Made by a program: the position numbers and the translations under genes. From Kribbella jejuensis (GTDB lineage Bacteria; Actinomycetota; Actinomycetes; Propionibacteriales; Kribbellaceae), in assembly GCF_006715085.1 (NCBI RefSeq), contig NZ_VFMM01000001.1:2046001-2110000 (forward strand): 64,000 nt of DNA, read 5' to 3'. Shown one piece after another: positions 10,460 to 20,011 of this stretch; position 1 is the first letter of the stretch; every line of letters starts with the position of its first letter. The notes beneath the pieces are model-generated. The model had not been told where the DNA came from, searched no databases, and saw only the letters and a program-made list of their open reading frames with translations.

Positions 10460-11574
10460 TGGGGTCCTAGAGATTGTTCGGCTCGCTCGATCATCCCAAG
10501 GAGGGCGGCGGTGAACTCACGGTGGTGCTCGATCAGGCCGAGGTGGCCGCAGTTCTTCACTTCGACCAGCTCGGCGCCCGGGACCCGGCGGACGATCTCC
10601 TCGGCGTGGTCGAACGGGGTGAGCGCGTCCTTGTCGCCGCCGATCACCACGCACTCCACCTTCTGCAACGGCTCGAGGGCCGCGTACTTGTCGTGCAGCG
10701 CGAAGATCGGGTAGAAGTCCGCGATCACCTCGATCGGCGTCGCCGCGATCATCTCGTTGACGAACTCGGTGAACGCCGGCGGCACCTCGGAACCGAACGA
10801 GTACTTCCGGGTCAGCAGGTAGCTGAGGTCGGTCCCGGCCTTCCGGCTGCGTTCGACCACGTCCGGGATCCGCGCCAGTGCCGCGACCGTCGGCGTCGCC
10901 AGCGCCCGTGCCAGCATCCCGAGCCGGCCCGGGAACACGATCGGTACGTTGTCCAGCCCGCCCGCGCTCGTCGAGCACAGCCCGACGCCGATCACCCGGT
11001 CGCCGAACAGCTCCGGGTGCTGTTCGGCCAGCGCCATGATCGTCATGCCGCCCATCGAGTGCCCGATCAGGATCACCGGTCCGGTCGGCGCGAACCGCTC
11101 GAGGATGCCGTACAGGTCCTTGCCGAGCTGGTCGATGCTGACGTTCTCCTTCGGCGACCGGCCGGACCGCCCGTGCGAGCGGTGGTCGTAGAACACCATC
11201 TTGCCGATGCCGGCCAGGTCGCGGCGTTCGAAGTGCCAGAGGTCCAGGTTCAGCCCGTACCCGTGCGTGAAGATCAGGGTCAGGTCCTCGGGCGGCACAG
11301 GCAGTTTCCGGCCGAGTCGCCGCTTCGGTGGCGGTGCCGGGCGGCGGGACCGCTTCAGCTCGTCGACCTCGACGTACAACTCGACGCCGTCGTCGGCGGT
11401 GAAGATGTACGGCGTACCGCGCTCGGAACCGAACGGCTCCGCCTCGAGCTGCTTGCGCTGCCCCGAGCGCCGGCCGATGACCGTCCGCTCGACCGCCACA
11501 CCGGCCGCCGCTCCCGCGGCCAGCACTCCGACCGCGGCCCCGATCAGACCAGCAGTCCGTCCTGCTTTGGACAT
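10456..11574 (-). CDS. Membrane-anchored alpha/beta hydrolase
   Basis: 372 residues. One N-terminal membrane segment (TAGLIGAAVGVLAAGAAAGV) is followed by a Lys/Arg-rich linker and an alpha/beta hydrolase domain. The nucleophile elbow is GHSMGG, the oxyanion strand FTHGYGLN, the acid GGDKDALTP and the His in NCGHLGL. A hydrolase of this type commonly sits between alr and tsaE in actinobacteria. Its substrate is unknown; an esterase or peroxidase role cannot be separated by sequence alone. Confidence 0.85.
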   Translation of the reverse strand: MSKAGRTAGLIGAAVGVLAAGAAAGVAVERTVIGRRSGQRKQLEAEPFGSERGTPYIFTADDGVELYVEVDELKRSRRPAPPPKRRLGRKLPVPPEDLTLIFTHGYGLNLDLWHFERRDLAGIGKMVFYDHRSHGRSGRSPKENVSIDQLGKDLYGILERFAPTGPVILIGHSMGGMTIMALAEQHPELFGDRVIGVGLCSTSAGGLDNVPIVFPGRLGMLARALATPTVAALARIPDVVERSRKAGTDLSYLLTRKYSFGSEVPPAFTEFVNEMIAATPIEVIADFYPIFALHDKYAALEPLQKVECVVIGGDKDALTPFDHAEEIVRRVPGAELVEVKNCGHLGLIEHHREFTAALLGMIERAEQSLGPQ

Positions 11575-11580
11575 GCCGAT

Positions 11581-12744
11581 CTACCTTTCGACTGAGGCGG
11601 TCTGAGAGCTGTCGACGTACCTGCGCGGAATCCGGGCGCCCAGGCGGGTGACGATCTCGTAGTTGATGGTGCCGGCCACCTCGGCCCAGTCGTCCGCGGT
11701 CGGCTCGCCCGCTGTCCCCGGACCGAACAGCACGACCTCGTCGCCGGCGGCCGCCTCGTCGTCCTCCAGGTTCAGCACGGACTGGTCCATGCAGATCCGG
11801 CCGACGATCGTCCGGCGGCGCCCGCCCGCCTGGACCGGTCCGCCATTCGAGGCGTGCCGCGGCAGGCCGTCGCCGTACCCCAGCGGGATCAGGCCGAGTG
11901 TCGACGGCCGGGGCGCGGTCCAGGTCAGCCCGTACGAGACGCCGGCGCCCGCGGGCACCCGCTTCACCATCGCGAGCCGGGCCTTCAACGTCATCGCCGG
12001 GATCAGGCCGAGCTCGGCCGACGGCAGCGCGTGCCCGAACGGCGAGAGCCCGTACGTCGCGACGCCGGGCCGGACGAGGTTGAAGTGTGTCTCGGGCAGC
12101 GCCAGCGTGGCGCCGGAGTTTGCCAGGTGCTTGAACTCGGCCTCGATGCCGAACGACTCGGCGACCTCGATCGCCTCGGTGAACGTGGCCAGCTGGGTCT
12201 CGTTCACCGGGCTCTTCGGCTCGTCGGACGACGCCAGGTGCGACCAGATGCCCTTGATCTCGATCCGCCCGGCCGCCTGCGCGCGGACCGCGGCGCGGAT
12301 CAACGCCGGCCACTCCTCGGGTACGGCGCCGCCGCGCGACATCCCGGTGTCGATCTTGAGGTGCACCCGGGCCGGCCGGTCCTGCCCCGCGGCCGCCAGT
12401 TCGTCGATCTCCCAGGGCGCGCTCGCGGACAGGTCGATGCCGGCCTCGACCGCGTCGGCCAGCGGCTCACCCGGTGTGGTCAGCCAGCAGAAGATCGGCC
12501 CGGTATCCCCGGCGGCCCGCAGTCCGAGCGCCTCCTCGAGCACCGCGGCCCCGATCCAGTCGGCGCCCGCCTCGCGGGCTGCCCGCGCGACCGGGACCAT
12601 GCCATGCCCGTACCCGTCGGCCTTCACGACCGTCATCAACTGCGCCCCGCCGGCCCGAGCACGCAGCGTGCTCACGTTGTGGCGGATCGCCGCCAGATCG
12701 ACGACCGCCTCGGCCCGGACCGGGTGTGACTCAGGAGTAGACAT
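11581..12744 (-). CDS. alr: Alanine racemase
   Basis: 387-residue PLP enzyme that makes D-alanine for peptidoglycan. The PLP lysine is K41 in VVKADGYGHG; the second catalytic tyrosine lies near residue 270 in GVSYGLTW. The fold is the type III PLP TIM barrel plus C-terminal beta domain (IPLGYGDGLPR, GRICMDQ). It is first in the run alr-hydrolase-tsaE-tsaB-rimI-tsaD, with only 6 bases to the next gene. Confidence 0.96.
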   Translation of the reverse strand: MSTPESHPVRAEAVVDLAAIRHNVSTLRARAGGAQLMTVVKADGYGHGMVPVARAAREAGADWIGAAVLEEALGLRAAGDTGPIFCWLTTPGEPLADAVEAGIDLSASAPWEIDELAAAGQDRPARVHLKIDTGMSRGGAVPEEWPALIRAAVRAQAAGRIEIKGIWSHLASSDEPKSPVNETQLATFTEAIEVAESFGIEAEFKHLANSGATLALPETHFNLVRPGVATYGLSPFGHALPSAELGLIPAMTLKARLAMVKRVPAGAGVSYGLTWTAPRPSTLGLIPLGYGDGLPRHASNGGPVQAGGRRRTIVGRICMDQSVLNLEDDEAAAGDEVVLFGPGTAGEPTADDWAEVAGTINYEIVTRLGARIPRRYVDSSQTASVER

Positions 12745-12759
12745 GGTCTTTCCAGTGTC

Positions 12760-13401
12760 TCAGGCTCCGTCGATGAGGGCGGGCAGGGCCGCCATGTTGT
12801 GGAAAACCGTGTCCGCTTTCGAAAGTTTTGCCGGGTCGGTCATGCCGGCGTAGCCGAAGACCTTCATCCCGGCGGCGACCGCGGCGGCGACGCCGAGCGG
12901 GCTGTCCTCGATCACCAGACAGTCCGCCGGCTTCACCTCCATCGCCGCGGCCGCGTGCAGGAAGAGATCCGGCGCGGGCTTGCCGTGCTCGACGTCCTCG
13001 GCGCTGAAGATCCGCCCCTCGAACCGGTCCAGGAAGCCGACCGCGGTCAGCGCCGTACGGATCCTGCGATGGGTGCCGGACGACGCCAGGCAGTACCGGA
13101 TGCCGCGCTCGTCCAGGTGATCGAGGACAGCCTCGACCCCCTCGATCGCCTGGAGGTGCGCGAAGGAGTCGAACAGCCGCTGGTGGTACCGGTCCTCGAG
13201 ATCCGCCGGCAGCGGCCGTCCGAGTCGCGCCTCGGTCTTGCGGCGCATCGACTCCATGGATCCACCCATGAAGTCGCGCACCGTCTCCTCGAACGTGTAC
13301 GGCAACCCCGCCTCGGTCAGCAGCTCCGCGAGGATCGTGTTCGCCAGCCGCTCGGAATCCACCAGCACGCCGTCGTTGTCGAAGATCACCAGTCCGGTCA
13401 C
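12760..13401 (-). CDS. HAD-superfamily phosphatase, beta-phosphoglucomutase-like
   Basis: 213 residues. Motif I is FDNDGVLVDSE (nucleophile Asp at about residue 8), motif II ASSGTH, motif III lysine in EDVEHGKPAPD, and motif IV VIEDSPLGVAA. The helical cap between residues 17 and 80 puts it in the phosphoglucomutase/phosphoglycolate subclass. It lies 15 bases upstream of alr and may be cotranscribed with it. Substrate is probably a small sugar phosphate. Confidence 0.87.
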   Translation of the reverse strand: MTGLVIFDNDGVLVDSERLANTILAELLTEAGLPYTFEETVRDFMGGSMESMRRKTEARLGRPLPADLEDRYHQRLFDSFAHLQAIEGVEAVLDHLDERGIRYCLASSGTHRRIRTALTAVGFLDRFEGRIFSAEDVEHGKPAPDLFLHAAAAMEVKPADCLVIEDSPLGVAAAVAAGMKVFGYAGMTDPAKLSKADTVFHNMAALPALIDGA

Positions 13402-13415
13402 ACCGGAAACCCTAA

Positions 13416-13443
13416 GCGGCCACCGCCTGACCGCGGTGGCCGC
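13416..13443 (-). terminator. Intrinsic terminator after the GH12 gene
   Basis: A perfect 11-bp stem (13416-13426 with 13433-13443) closes on a 6-base loop and lies between the GH12 stop and the HAD start. On the minus strand it is followed by TTAGGG. It separates the GH12 gene from the HAD-alr unit. Confidence 0.75.
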
Positions 13444-13457
13444 CTTGGGTGTGGGGG

Positions 13458-14666
13458 TCAGTTCTCCTGGATCGAGAAATCGTTGAAGGTGAACCGCTGC
13501 TTCGCACCGCCGGTGGACACCACCTCGACGCCGTAGTCGACCTGCCAGGTGGTCGCCTTCGGGGCCCAGCCGCGACTCGTCATGTCGTTGAAGAAGCTGG
13601 CCAGCGGCATCGTCCCGGACTTCTGCGTGACCTGCGAGACGTACGCGGTGTAGCCGTCGCCGTGCCAGACGTCGTACTTGAAGCCGTCGAAGGTGACCGT
13701 GCCGACCTTGTCCCCGGACGGGGTCTGTCCGGAGTTGTCGGTCCAGATCATCAGCTCGTTGTTCAGACCGTCACCGATCCAGACGTCGAACGCGACGTCG
13801 AAGATGCAGCCCTTGCAGCTCGCCGGCGTGGTCGCGGCGAACTTGGCCGACTTGATCTTCGACAGCGGGACGTCGTTGTAGTCCTTGTGCACGTTCGGGT
13901 ACGCCTGGACGCCGTTGTCACCCGGCAGCGGTTGCGTGACGTCCTCGTACCAGTTGTCGTAGTTGCAGGCCGCCATCGTGTACGTGCCGTTGTGGTTGTT
14001 CCACATGTTGTTGTGCAGGTAGTACGGACCGAAGTCGCGGCCCTCGCCCTGGTTGTTCGTGGCGGTGGTGACGAACGACGGGTTCGTGCAGGTGCTGCTC
14101 GGGCTGCCCGTGCTCGTCGGGGTGGACGTCGGCGGCTTCGTCGGGGTCGACGTGGAATGCGTCGGAGTCGCCGTCGGCGTGCTGGTTGTCGGGGGCTTCG
14201 TGGGGGTCTGCGTCGGCGACTTCGTCGGCGTGTTGGTCGGGGTGGGCGCCGGCGTGGTCGGCTGGCCCGCCACCGGGGAGAAGTCGTAGTGCACGGTGTA
14301 CGTGATCCTGGTGCCGGCGCGGTACGGCTTGCCGTCGTACCGCAGCGCGCGCAACCGGTAGCTCTTGTCCGTCGTCCGGCGGGCGTCGATCGAGATCAGT
14401 GCGGGACCGGAGGCGGTCGCCGTGATCGCGACCGGCTTCTGACCGAAACCGTGCAGGACCGTGCATCCGGAGTACTTGTCCAGCACGCAGGTCTCGACGC
14501 GGCCGACGTTCGGCAGCAAGGCCGTCGCGGTGTCGGCGGCGTTCGCGGTCGCGACCGGCTGCTGCTTGTTCGCGTGCACGACGATCGGTACGGCGACGAG
14601 CGCGCCGACCGCGAGCAACGCCGCGGGGACGAGGATGCGAGTCCGAGGAATTCGGATCGAGGACAT
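13458..14666 (-). CDS. Secreted GH12-family endoglucanase-like protein
   Basis: 402 residues. An N-terminal signal or anchor segment (ILVPAALLAVGALVAVPIVV) is followed by a beta-rich region of about 100 residues and a Thr/Pro/Ser linker (about 130-190). The catalytic module resembles glycoside hydrolase family 12. The nucleophile motif is NELMIWT (Glu about residue 304) and the second Glu is in GVEVVSTGG (about 380). GH12 enzymes cut beta-1,4-glucans or xyloglucan. Substrate preference is not predictable here. A terminator follows. Confidence 0.78.
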   Translation of the reverse strand: MSSIRIPRTRILVPAALLAVGALVAVPIVVHANKQQPVATANAADTATALLPNVGRVETCVLDKYSGCTVLHGFGQKPVAITATASGPALISIDARRTTDKSYRLRALRYDGKPYRAGTRITYTVHYDFSPVAGQPTTPAPTPTNTPTKSPTQTPTKPPTTSTPTATPTHSTSTPTKPPTSTPTSTGSPSSTCTNPSFVTTATNNQGEGRDFGPYYLHNNMWNNHNGTYTMAACNYDNWYEDVTQPLPGDNGVQAYPNVHKDYNDVPLSKIKSAKFAATTPASCKGCIFDVAFDVWIGDGLNNELMIWTDNSGQTPSGDKVGTVTFDGFKYDVWHGDGYTAYVSQVTQKSGTMPLASFFNDMTSRGWAPKATTWQVDYGVEVVSTGGAKQRFTFNDFSIQEN

Positions 14667-14811
14667 GCCAAACCTTCCTGTCTCTTCGTCGATCCCCCAG
14701 GAAGATTGGGCCTGACGTTATCGAACCGTGATCACAAGATGTCAACCCCGCACCCCGAATTTACAAAGCCTTCACCTGCAACGAAAACACATTCCTGGGC
14801 GTCCCCGGTAC
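14667..14811. promoter_or_regulatory. Divergent promoter region, GH12 gene and META lipoprotein
   Basis: 145-base AT-richer spacer between two outward-reading secreted-protein genes, so both promoters must lie here. No repeat or operator was clear. Confidence 0.4.
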
Positions 14812-15585
14812 GTGAACAAACGGATGATCGCGCTCGCCGCGACCGGCCTGCTCGCGCTGTCGGCCTGCGGAAACGAGCCCGGCCCCGGTGCCGCCGATGC
14901 GTTGTCCGGGCGCACCTTCTTGTCCACTTCGGTGGTCGAGAACGGGAAACCGCGGCAGCCGCAACCGAAGGTGCGGCTGCAGTTCACCACCAACGGGCGG
15001 ATGTCGTGGAATGCCGGCTGCAACACGTCCGAGACCTCGGTGTCGACGGCCGACAACCAACTGGTCCTGGGCAAGGAGATCACCTCGACCGCGATGGGCT
15101 GTCTCGGTCCTGCCGCCGACCTCGACAGCTGGATCGGTGGCGTGCTGGGGGCGAAGCCGGACTGGAAGCTCGACGGCAGCAAACTCGTGCTGACGACGAG
15201 CAGTACGACGATCTCGCTGCTCGACAAGGAGGCCGCCGAGCCAGATGTCGCGCTCGACGGCACCAAGTGGACGTTGACCTCGGTCGTGACGGGTCAGTCC
15301 GCGTCTTCTGAGCCGGGCTTCGACAAGGTCTGGCTGACGCTGAACGGCGAACGCGTGACAGGTTCGACCGGCTGCAACGAGTTCCAGGGCATGGTGGCGA
15401 CATCCACCGGCAAACTAACGTTCGGCGAACTCGCCACCACCAGGCGCGCCTGCACCGGTCAGGCCGCCGAGCTGGAAACCCTGCTGCTGAAGGGTTTGCA
15501 AGGCGACCTGACCTACCGCATCGACGGCTCGACGCTAAGCCTTCGGTCCGCGAACGGAGGACTGGACTTCACCGCCCTACGTTGA
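14812..15585 (+). CDS. Lipoprotein with two META (DUF306) domains
   Basis: 257-residue exported lipoprotein. The lipobox LSAC (residues 16-19) follows a short hydrophobic signal sequence. Two META/HslJ-type beta domains follow, each with the Gly-Cys-Asn signature (NAGCNTSE about residue 65 and STGCNEFQG about 183). Such domains occur in heat-shock or stress-related envelope proteins; the role is unknown. GTG 14812 gives a proper lipoprotein signal; the frame is open further upstream. Its 3' end overlaps the convergent PIG-L gene by 17 bases. Confidence 0.78.
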   Translation: MNKRMIALAATGLLALSACGNEPGPGAADALSGRTFLSTSVVENGKPRQPQPKVRLQFTTNGRMSWNAGCNTSETSVSTADNQLVLGKEITSTAMGCLGPAADLDSWIGGVLGAKPDWKLDGSKLVLTTSSTTISLLDKEAAEPDVALDGTKWTLTSVVTGQSASSEPGFDKVWLTLNGERVTGSTGCNEFQGMVATSTGKLTFGELATTRRACTGQAAELETLLLKGLQGDLTYRIDGSTLSLRSANGGLDFTALR

Positions 15586-18511
15586 TGTCGAAGGCCTGGA
15601 CCTCGTTCTTCGTCGTCTCGTAGGACACCAACAGGTGCCCGCGGTCCTGCAACTGCCGGCGTTGGGCCGCAGTCAACGGGATCGTCCAGTGCTGCACGCC
15701 AGGCGTAACGGCCTGCGTCGCCTGCTGGACCAGGTGGCCGCTCATGTCCGGTGACCACGGTGGCGTCGCGCCGTCGGTGATCGCGCACGGCGTGAACCCG
15801 TAGTCCGGCGCGGGGTCGGACGTACACGAGGTCGTCCAGACCGGGATCGCCGCGAGCTCGCCCGACGTCAGGAACGCCCGGGCGGTACCGGTCCCCTTCG
15901 ACGATGTGACGAGTTGTACGCCGCTGCCGGTGACTCCGGCGGACACGATCTTCAGGTCCTCGGTCGGGACCCGTCCGGAGATCGGTACGCCGTTGCGCGC
16001 CGACTGGGCGATCGTTTGCGGCGAGAGGGCTCCGTTCAGGTTCGGGTTCGACACGTCCGGCGGCGCCGGGGTGGTCGGGCGGCCCGCGGGCGGGGTGTAT
16101 CCGGGCAGCGTGGCGATCCCCCAGCGGTACGGGTCGGACTGGACGGACCCGAGCGCCGACCAGCCGAGCCGCGTGCTCATGTCGATGTGCCGGAGCGTCG
16201 TCGTACCGGGTGCCGAGGTGTCGTCGTTGTCGTACGGCGTGATGTTCAGGCCGAGGTGGTTCGGGTCGACCGCGGCCGGCAGGTCCGCGAGCGGGATCTT
16301 CACCTCGAGGTCGTACCCACCACCGGCGTACGCGTGCGGGACGGTCGTCTGGTTGCTGCCGACCCACTGCGCCGTCGACGCGACCTGGACGCCCGGGGCG
16401 TTACCGGTGTCGAGGGCGCCGCTCGAGTAGCCCTGGTGGTTGTCCGCGTCCCGCTCCCAGCACGGGCCGCCGCTCTGGGTGAACGGGAAGATCCCGAGTT
16501 TGAACGTGTTCGCGGTGTCCTTCAGGCTCTGCGACGCAGTGCCGCGAGGGTCGAGCAGGATCTCGACCGAGTCCGCCTGCCAGTGGCCGACGCATTCGGC
16601 CGGGGTCACGGCGTACGACTGGTAGTCGTCGCGGATGTGGATGAAGAAGTACAGCGCGTCGTCGGACCAGCTGACTTTCGCCGTACTGCCTTCTCCTGTT
16701 GACGAAACGCCGCAGTCGTCGACGCCGGTGCAGCCCGAAGCGCCTTGCCAGATCCGGCCGAGATCGAGGGTCGGGCCCGGGTACTCACCCGGCGCCGCCT
16801 TCCCGTCGACGACCGGCGAGGCCTGCGGAATCACCGTCGTCGGGACAAGCGTCAGCGTCAGCGTCTCCGTCCCTACACCTCCTGCGTACGACGTTCTGAT
16901 CGGAAGCGCCACGTTCTGCTGCGCAGGCAGGGTGGTGTCGGTGTTGGTCAGCTTGAACGTCACGGTGACGTCCGCGCCCGGTGCCACGTCGTACGGCTTG
17001 TTGTTCGCGTCCACCGAGAAGTTGGCCGGGAGGTCGAGGGAAACGGCGCCGGTCTGCTGCTTGCTCGACCAGTTGTGCACCACGACCGGTACGTCGATCG
17101 TCTGCCCGATCCCCATCGACTGGATCGCCTGCGAGCGTCCGAGTCGATCGGCCTGCGGCGCGGTCGTCTGCAGCCACTGGTCGTATTCCTGCCAGTTTCC
17201 CCAGCGCTGGAAACGACCTTCCGCGGCGGAAACGATCCGGACCACGTTGTCGGTGTAGCCGGTCGCACGTTTGGTGGTGTAGAGCGCGGAGATCTTCGCG
17301 TTCTGGTCGACGGGCGCGGTGGCTGCCGGGGTCACGGTGAACGTGACGTCCGCGCTGGAACCTTCCTTGACCGGCTTCGGCCCGTCCGTCGTCCAGCCGG
17401 CCGGCACCGTCAGCTGTACGTTGCCCTTGGCAAGCTTTCCGCGCAGGTGCAGCGTCGCCTGGAACGGTTCACCCGCGACGTTGTAGAACCGGCTGAACGT
17501 CAGGTACTCGAGGGTGCCGAGCGGCAGCCCGCCCGGATCGGGTTTCGTCGCGCCGAACAGGATCGCGTCGTCCCGGCCGGCGGCCGGACTGCTGTTCGGC
17601 TGGAACGGTACGAACGACTCGGTCATCCCGAACCGCGGACAGCCCGGCGCGGAGACGCCCTTGTACATCACGCGACTCTGCGTCGGGTACGCCGCCCGCC
17701 CCTCGTCGGCCACCTGCTGCCAGATCTTCGGCGTACCGGCGGGCTGCCCCTGCGAGTTGCCGGCCGGCCAGGTGTACGGCGAGTTGTACCCGGTCCACAC
17801 GCCGGCGACCGGGTCGAGGCCCGACGGGGTGAAGCCAGTGGTGCAGTTTGCGGCAGTCGTCGTACCGCCGGTGCCCGCCGTCGAACCGCCGGAGAACACC
17901 TTCTTGACCTGCCAGGTGCTGAGTGCGTGTGGCCCCTTCAACTGCTCCGGGAACATGTTCGGGTCGGCGGCCGCGAGGACACCTTCCCAGATCAGCCGGC
18001 CGGCCTGCTGGTGGTTGCCGTGCCCGGCGGCGAGCGTCGGCGTGAAGCCGATGTACACCTCGGGCTGCGTCTCACGGATCACCCGGGTGACACGCCGGAG
18101 CGTCTCCTGCTCGTCCCAGAAGTACTGCGTCAACGGCGCACTCTGGTTGTAGAAGAAGTCGATCCGGTCGAGGTTGAAGATGTCGATCGTCCCGGACCGG
18201 TAGTGCGCGACGCGGTCCTCGTTCTCCCTGCGCAGCCCGAGCGCGGGACCCAGCTCGGTGCCGGCAGCGTTACCGCCACCCTCACCGCGGGTCACCATGA
18301 TCACGCCGCACTTCACGCCGTACAGCTGATGCCAGACGCCACACGGCCCGATGAAGCTCGTGTCGTCGTCCGGATGGGCCCACTCGCCCATCACGTCGAT
18401 CTTCGTCTTCGCATCGGCGACGTACTGCTTGGTCTGCTCCCCTTGCGCCTGAGCAGGCACCGGCAGGACAGCCAGCAATCCGAGAACCAAAAGCCCCACA
18501 ATTCGCTTCAC
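15569..18511 (-). CDS. Large secreted PIG-L deacetylase with CBM9-like domain
   Basis: 980-residue exported protein. The signal peptide VKRIVGLLVLGLLAVLPVPA ends near AQA. The N-terminal 270 residues are a PIG-L/LmbE zinc de-N-acetylase, with metal motif AHPDDD and the later His in TLAAGHGNHQQAG. Middle regions are beta-sandwich modules resembling the NEW3 type (LTVPAGWTTDGPKPV, DLPANFSVD). The C-terminal half has a CBM9-like fold (VDGKAAPGEYPGPTLD, YFFIHIRDDYQSY). Start GTG 18511 has GGAG seven bases upstream. The substrate is likely an extracellular N-acetylated sugar or glycan. Confidence 0.8.
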   Translation of the reverse strand: MKRIVGLLVLGLLAVLPVPAQAQGEQTKQYVADAKTKIDVMGEWAHPDDDTSFIGPCGVWHQLYGVKCGVIMVTRGEGGGNAAGTELGPALGLRRENEDRVAHYRSGTIDIFNLDRIDFFYNQSAPLTQYFWDEQETLRRVTRVIRETQPEVYIGFTPTLAAGHGNHQQAGRLIWEGVLAAADPNMFPEQLKGPHALSTWQVKKVFSGGSTAGTGGTTTAANCTTGFTPSGLDPVAGVWTGYNSPYTWPAGNSQGQPAGTPKIWQQVADEGRAAYPTQSRVMYKGVSAPGCPRFGMTESFVPFQPNSSPAAGRDDAILFGATKPDPGGLPLGTLEYLTFSRFYNVAGEPFQATLHLRGKLAKGNVQLTVPAGWTTDGPKPVKEGSSADVTFTVTPAATAPVDQNAKISALYTTKRATGYTDNVVRIVSAAEGRFQRWGNWQEYDQWLQTTAPQADRLGRSQAIQSMGIGQTIDVPVVVHNWSSKQQTGAVSLDLPANFSVDANNKPYDVAPGADVTVTFKLTNTDTTLPAQQNVALPIRTSYAGGVGTETLTLTLVPTTVIPQASPVVDGKAAPGEYPGPTLDLGRIWQGASGCTGVDDCGVSSTGEGSTAKVSWSDDALYFFIHIRDDYQSYAVTPAECVGHWQADSVEILLDPRGTASQSLKDTANTFKLGIFPFTQSGGPCWERDADNHQGYSSGALDTGNAPGVQVASTAQWVGSNQTTVPHAYAGGGYDLEVKIPLADLPAAVDPNHLGLNITPYDNDDTSAPGTTTLRHIDMSTRLGWSALGSVQSDPYRWGIATLPGYTPPAGRPTTPAPPDVSNPNLNGALSPQTIAQSARNGVPISGRVPTEDLKIVSAGVTGSGVQLVTSSKGTGTARAFLTSGELAAIPVWTTSCTSDPAPDYGFTPCAITDGATPPWSPDMSGHLVQQATQAVTPGVQHWTIPLTAAQRRQLQDRGHLLVSYETTKNEVQAFDINVGR

Positions 18512-18616
18512 GAGCACACTCCAAAGGCGGCGGAGGCACCAGCAACTATCCAGTCCTACGTCCACCCCCACCCACCCCGCAACACCAAACCGCGCGCCAC
18601 AAGCACGCAAGTGTGT

Positions 18617-20008
18617 TCAGCTGAGGAGTAGGCGGGTGGCCTCGGGGAGGGCTTGGGCTACCGCGATTGCTGTGGTGGGGCCGCCGGAGGAGGAGAGGTT
18701 GGCGGCCGAGGCGTGCAGGTACGCGCCGACGGCGGCTGCGTCCAGGGGTGTCAGGCCTGCAGCCAACAGAGAGCCACAGAGGCCGGCCAGTACGTCGCCC
18801 GCCCCGGCCGTGGCGAGCCACGGCGTCGCGTTGGTGTTGACCCGGACCTCGCCGTCCGGACCGGCGATGACTGTCGTGGCGCCTTTGAGCAGCACGGTGA
18901 CGTCGAAGCGCTCGGCCGCGAGCCGCGCGTACTTCAACCGCTCGGCCTCCACGGTCGCCCGCTCGACGCCGAGTAGCCGGGCGAGCTCACCGGCATGCGG
19001 CGTCGCCAGCACGTCGACGTGGTCGCCGGAGTCGTCGAGCGCCTTCAGCCCGTCGGCATCCAGGACGACGGGTTCGTCGGCGTCGAGCAGTTCACGGATC
19101 CGCGGCACGTCGAGCTCGTCGCCCAGCCCTGAGCCGATCGTCCACGCCTGCACCCGCCCATCGCCGACGACCTCCGGATGCGCTTCCCGTACCGCGGCGG
19201 CAACCGCGTCCGGGCCGACGTACCGGACCATGCCGATCGGGCCGGCCAGCGCTCCGGTGGTGGCGATGACGGCGGCGCCCGGGTACTGCGGCGAGCCGAC
19301 CATCAGGCCGAGCACGCCGCGGGAGTACTTGTCGGACTCGCCGTGCGGGATCGGGTACAGCGCTCGGACGTCGGCCGCCTGCAGCGACTGCACCTCGGCG
19401 GGCGGGAGGTCGAGCCCGATGTCGATCAGATGCACCGGCCCGCACGCCGACGCGGCGGGATCGACGAGATGGCAGATCTTGTGGGTGCCGAAGGTGACGG
19501 TGAGCGCCGCCCGCACATGCGGTTCCGGCGTCTCCCCGGTATCGACGTCCACGCCCGACGGCGTGTCAACAGCAACGATCGGTACGCCGTACTGCTCGGC
19601 CAGCTGCACCGCCGCCAACGCATCCGGCCGCAAGCCCGGCCGCCCGCCGATCCCCACGATCCCGTCGAGCACCACATCCGCGCTCACGATGTCCGAGGTC
19701 GCCCCGACCCGCCCGCCGACAGCCAGCAACGCCGCGAGTCCGCCCGGATGCGCGTGGGACGACAGCAGTACGGCGGTCACCTGGGCGCCACGCCGCGCCA
19801 ACCGGGCTCCGGCGTACAACGCGTCGCCGCCGTTGTCCCCCGACCCGATCAGCAGCACCACCCGAGCGCCGTAGGTACCGCCCAAGAAGTTGCTGACAGC
19901 AACAGCCAGCCCGGCCGCCGCCCGCTGCATCAACGTGCCTTCAGGGAGCTTGGCCATCAGCGCGGCCTCAGCCGCCCGGACCTGCTCGACCGTGTGCGCC
20001 TGACGCAT
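18617..20008 (-). CDS. nnr: Bifunctional NAD(P)HX epimerase/dehydratase
   Basis: 463-residue metabolite-repair enzyme that restores hydrated NAD(P)H. Residues 1-205 are the YjeF_N epimerase (GSGDNGGDALYAGARL, DGIVGIGG). Residues 215-463 are the ADP-dependent dehydratase (SPQYPGAAVIA, ATPHAGELARLLG, and the phosphate loop ATAGAGDVLAG). Only three bases separate it from acpS, so they are probably cotranscribed. Confidence 0.95.
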   Translation of the reverse strand: MRQAHTVEQVRAAEAALMAKLPEGTLMQRAAAGLAVAVSNFLGGTYGARVVLLIGSGDNGGDALYAGARLARRGAQVTAVLLSSHAHPGGLAALLAVGGRVGATSDIVSADVVLDGIVGIGGRPGLRPDALAAVQLAEQYGVPIVAVDTPSGVDVDTGETPEPHVRAALTVTFGTHKICHLVDPAASACGPVHLIDIGLDLPPAEVQSLQAADVRALYPIPHGESDKYSRGVLGLMVGSPQYPGAAVIATTGALAGPIGMVRYVGPDAVAAAVREAHPEVVGDGRVQAWTIGSGLGDELDVPRIRELLDADEPVVLDADGLKALDDSGDHVDVLATPHAGELARLLGVERATVEAERLKYARLAAERFDVTVLLKGATTVIAGPDGEVRVNTNATPWLATAGAGDVLAGLCGSLLAAGLTPLDAAAVGAYLHASAANLSSSGGPTTAIAVAQALPEATRLLLS

Positions 20009-20011
20009 CGC

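Noticed and set aside
16745..18631. 628-codon frame opposite the PIG-L gene
   Set aside because: It mirrors the PIG-L coding periodicity and has no motif; it is a shadow.
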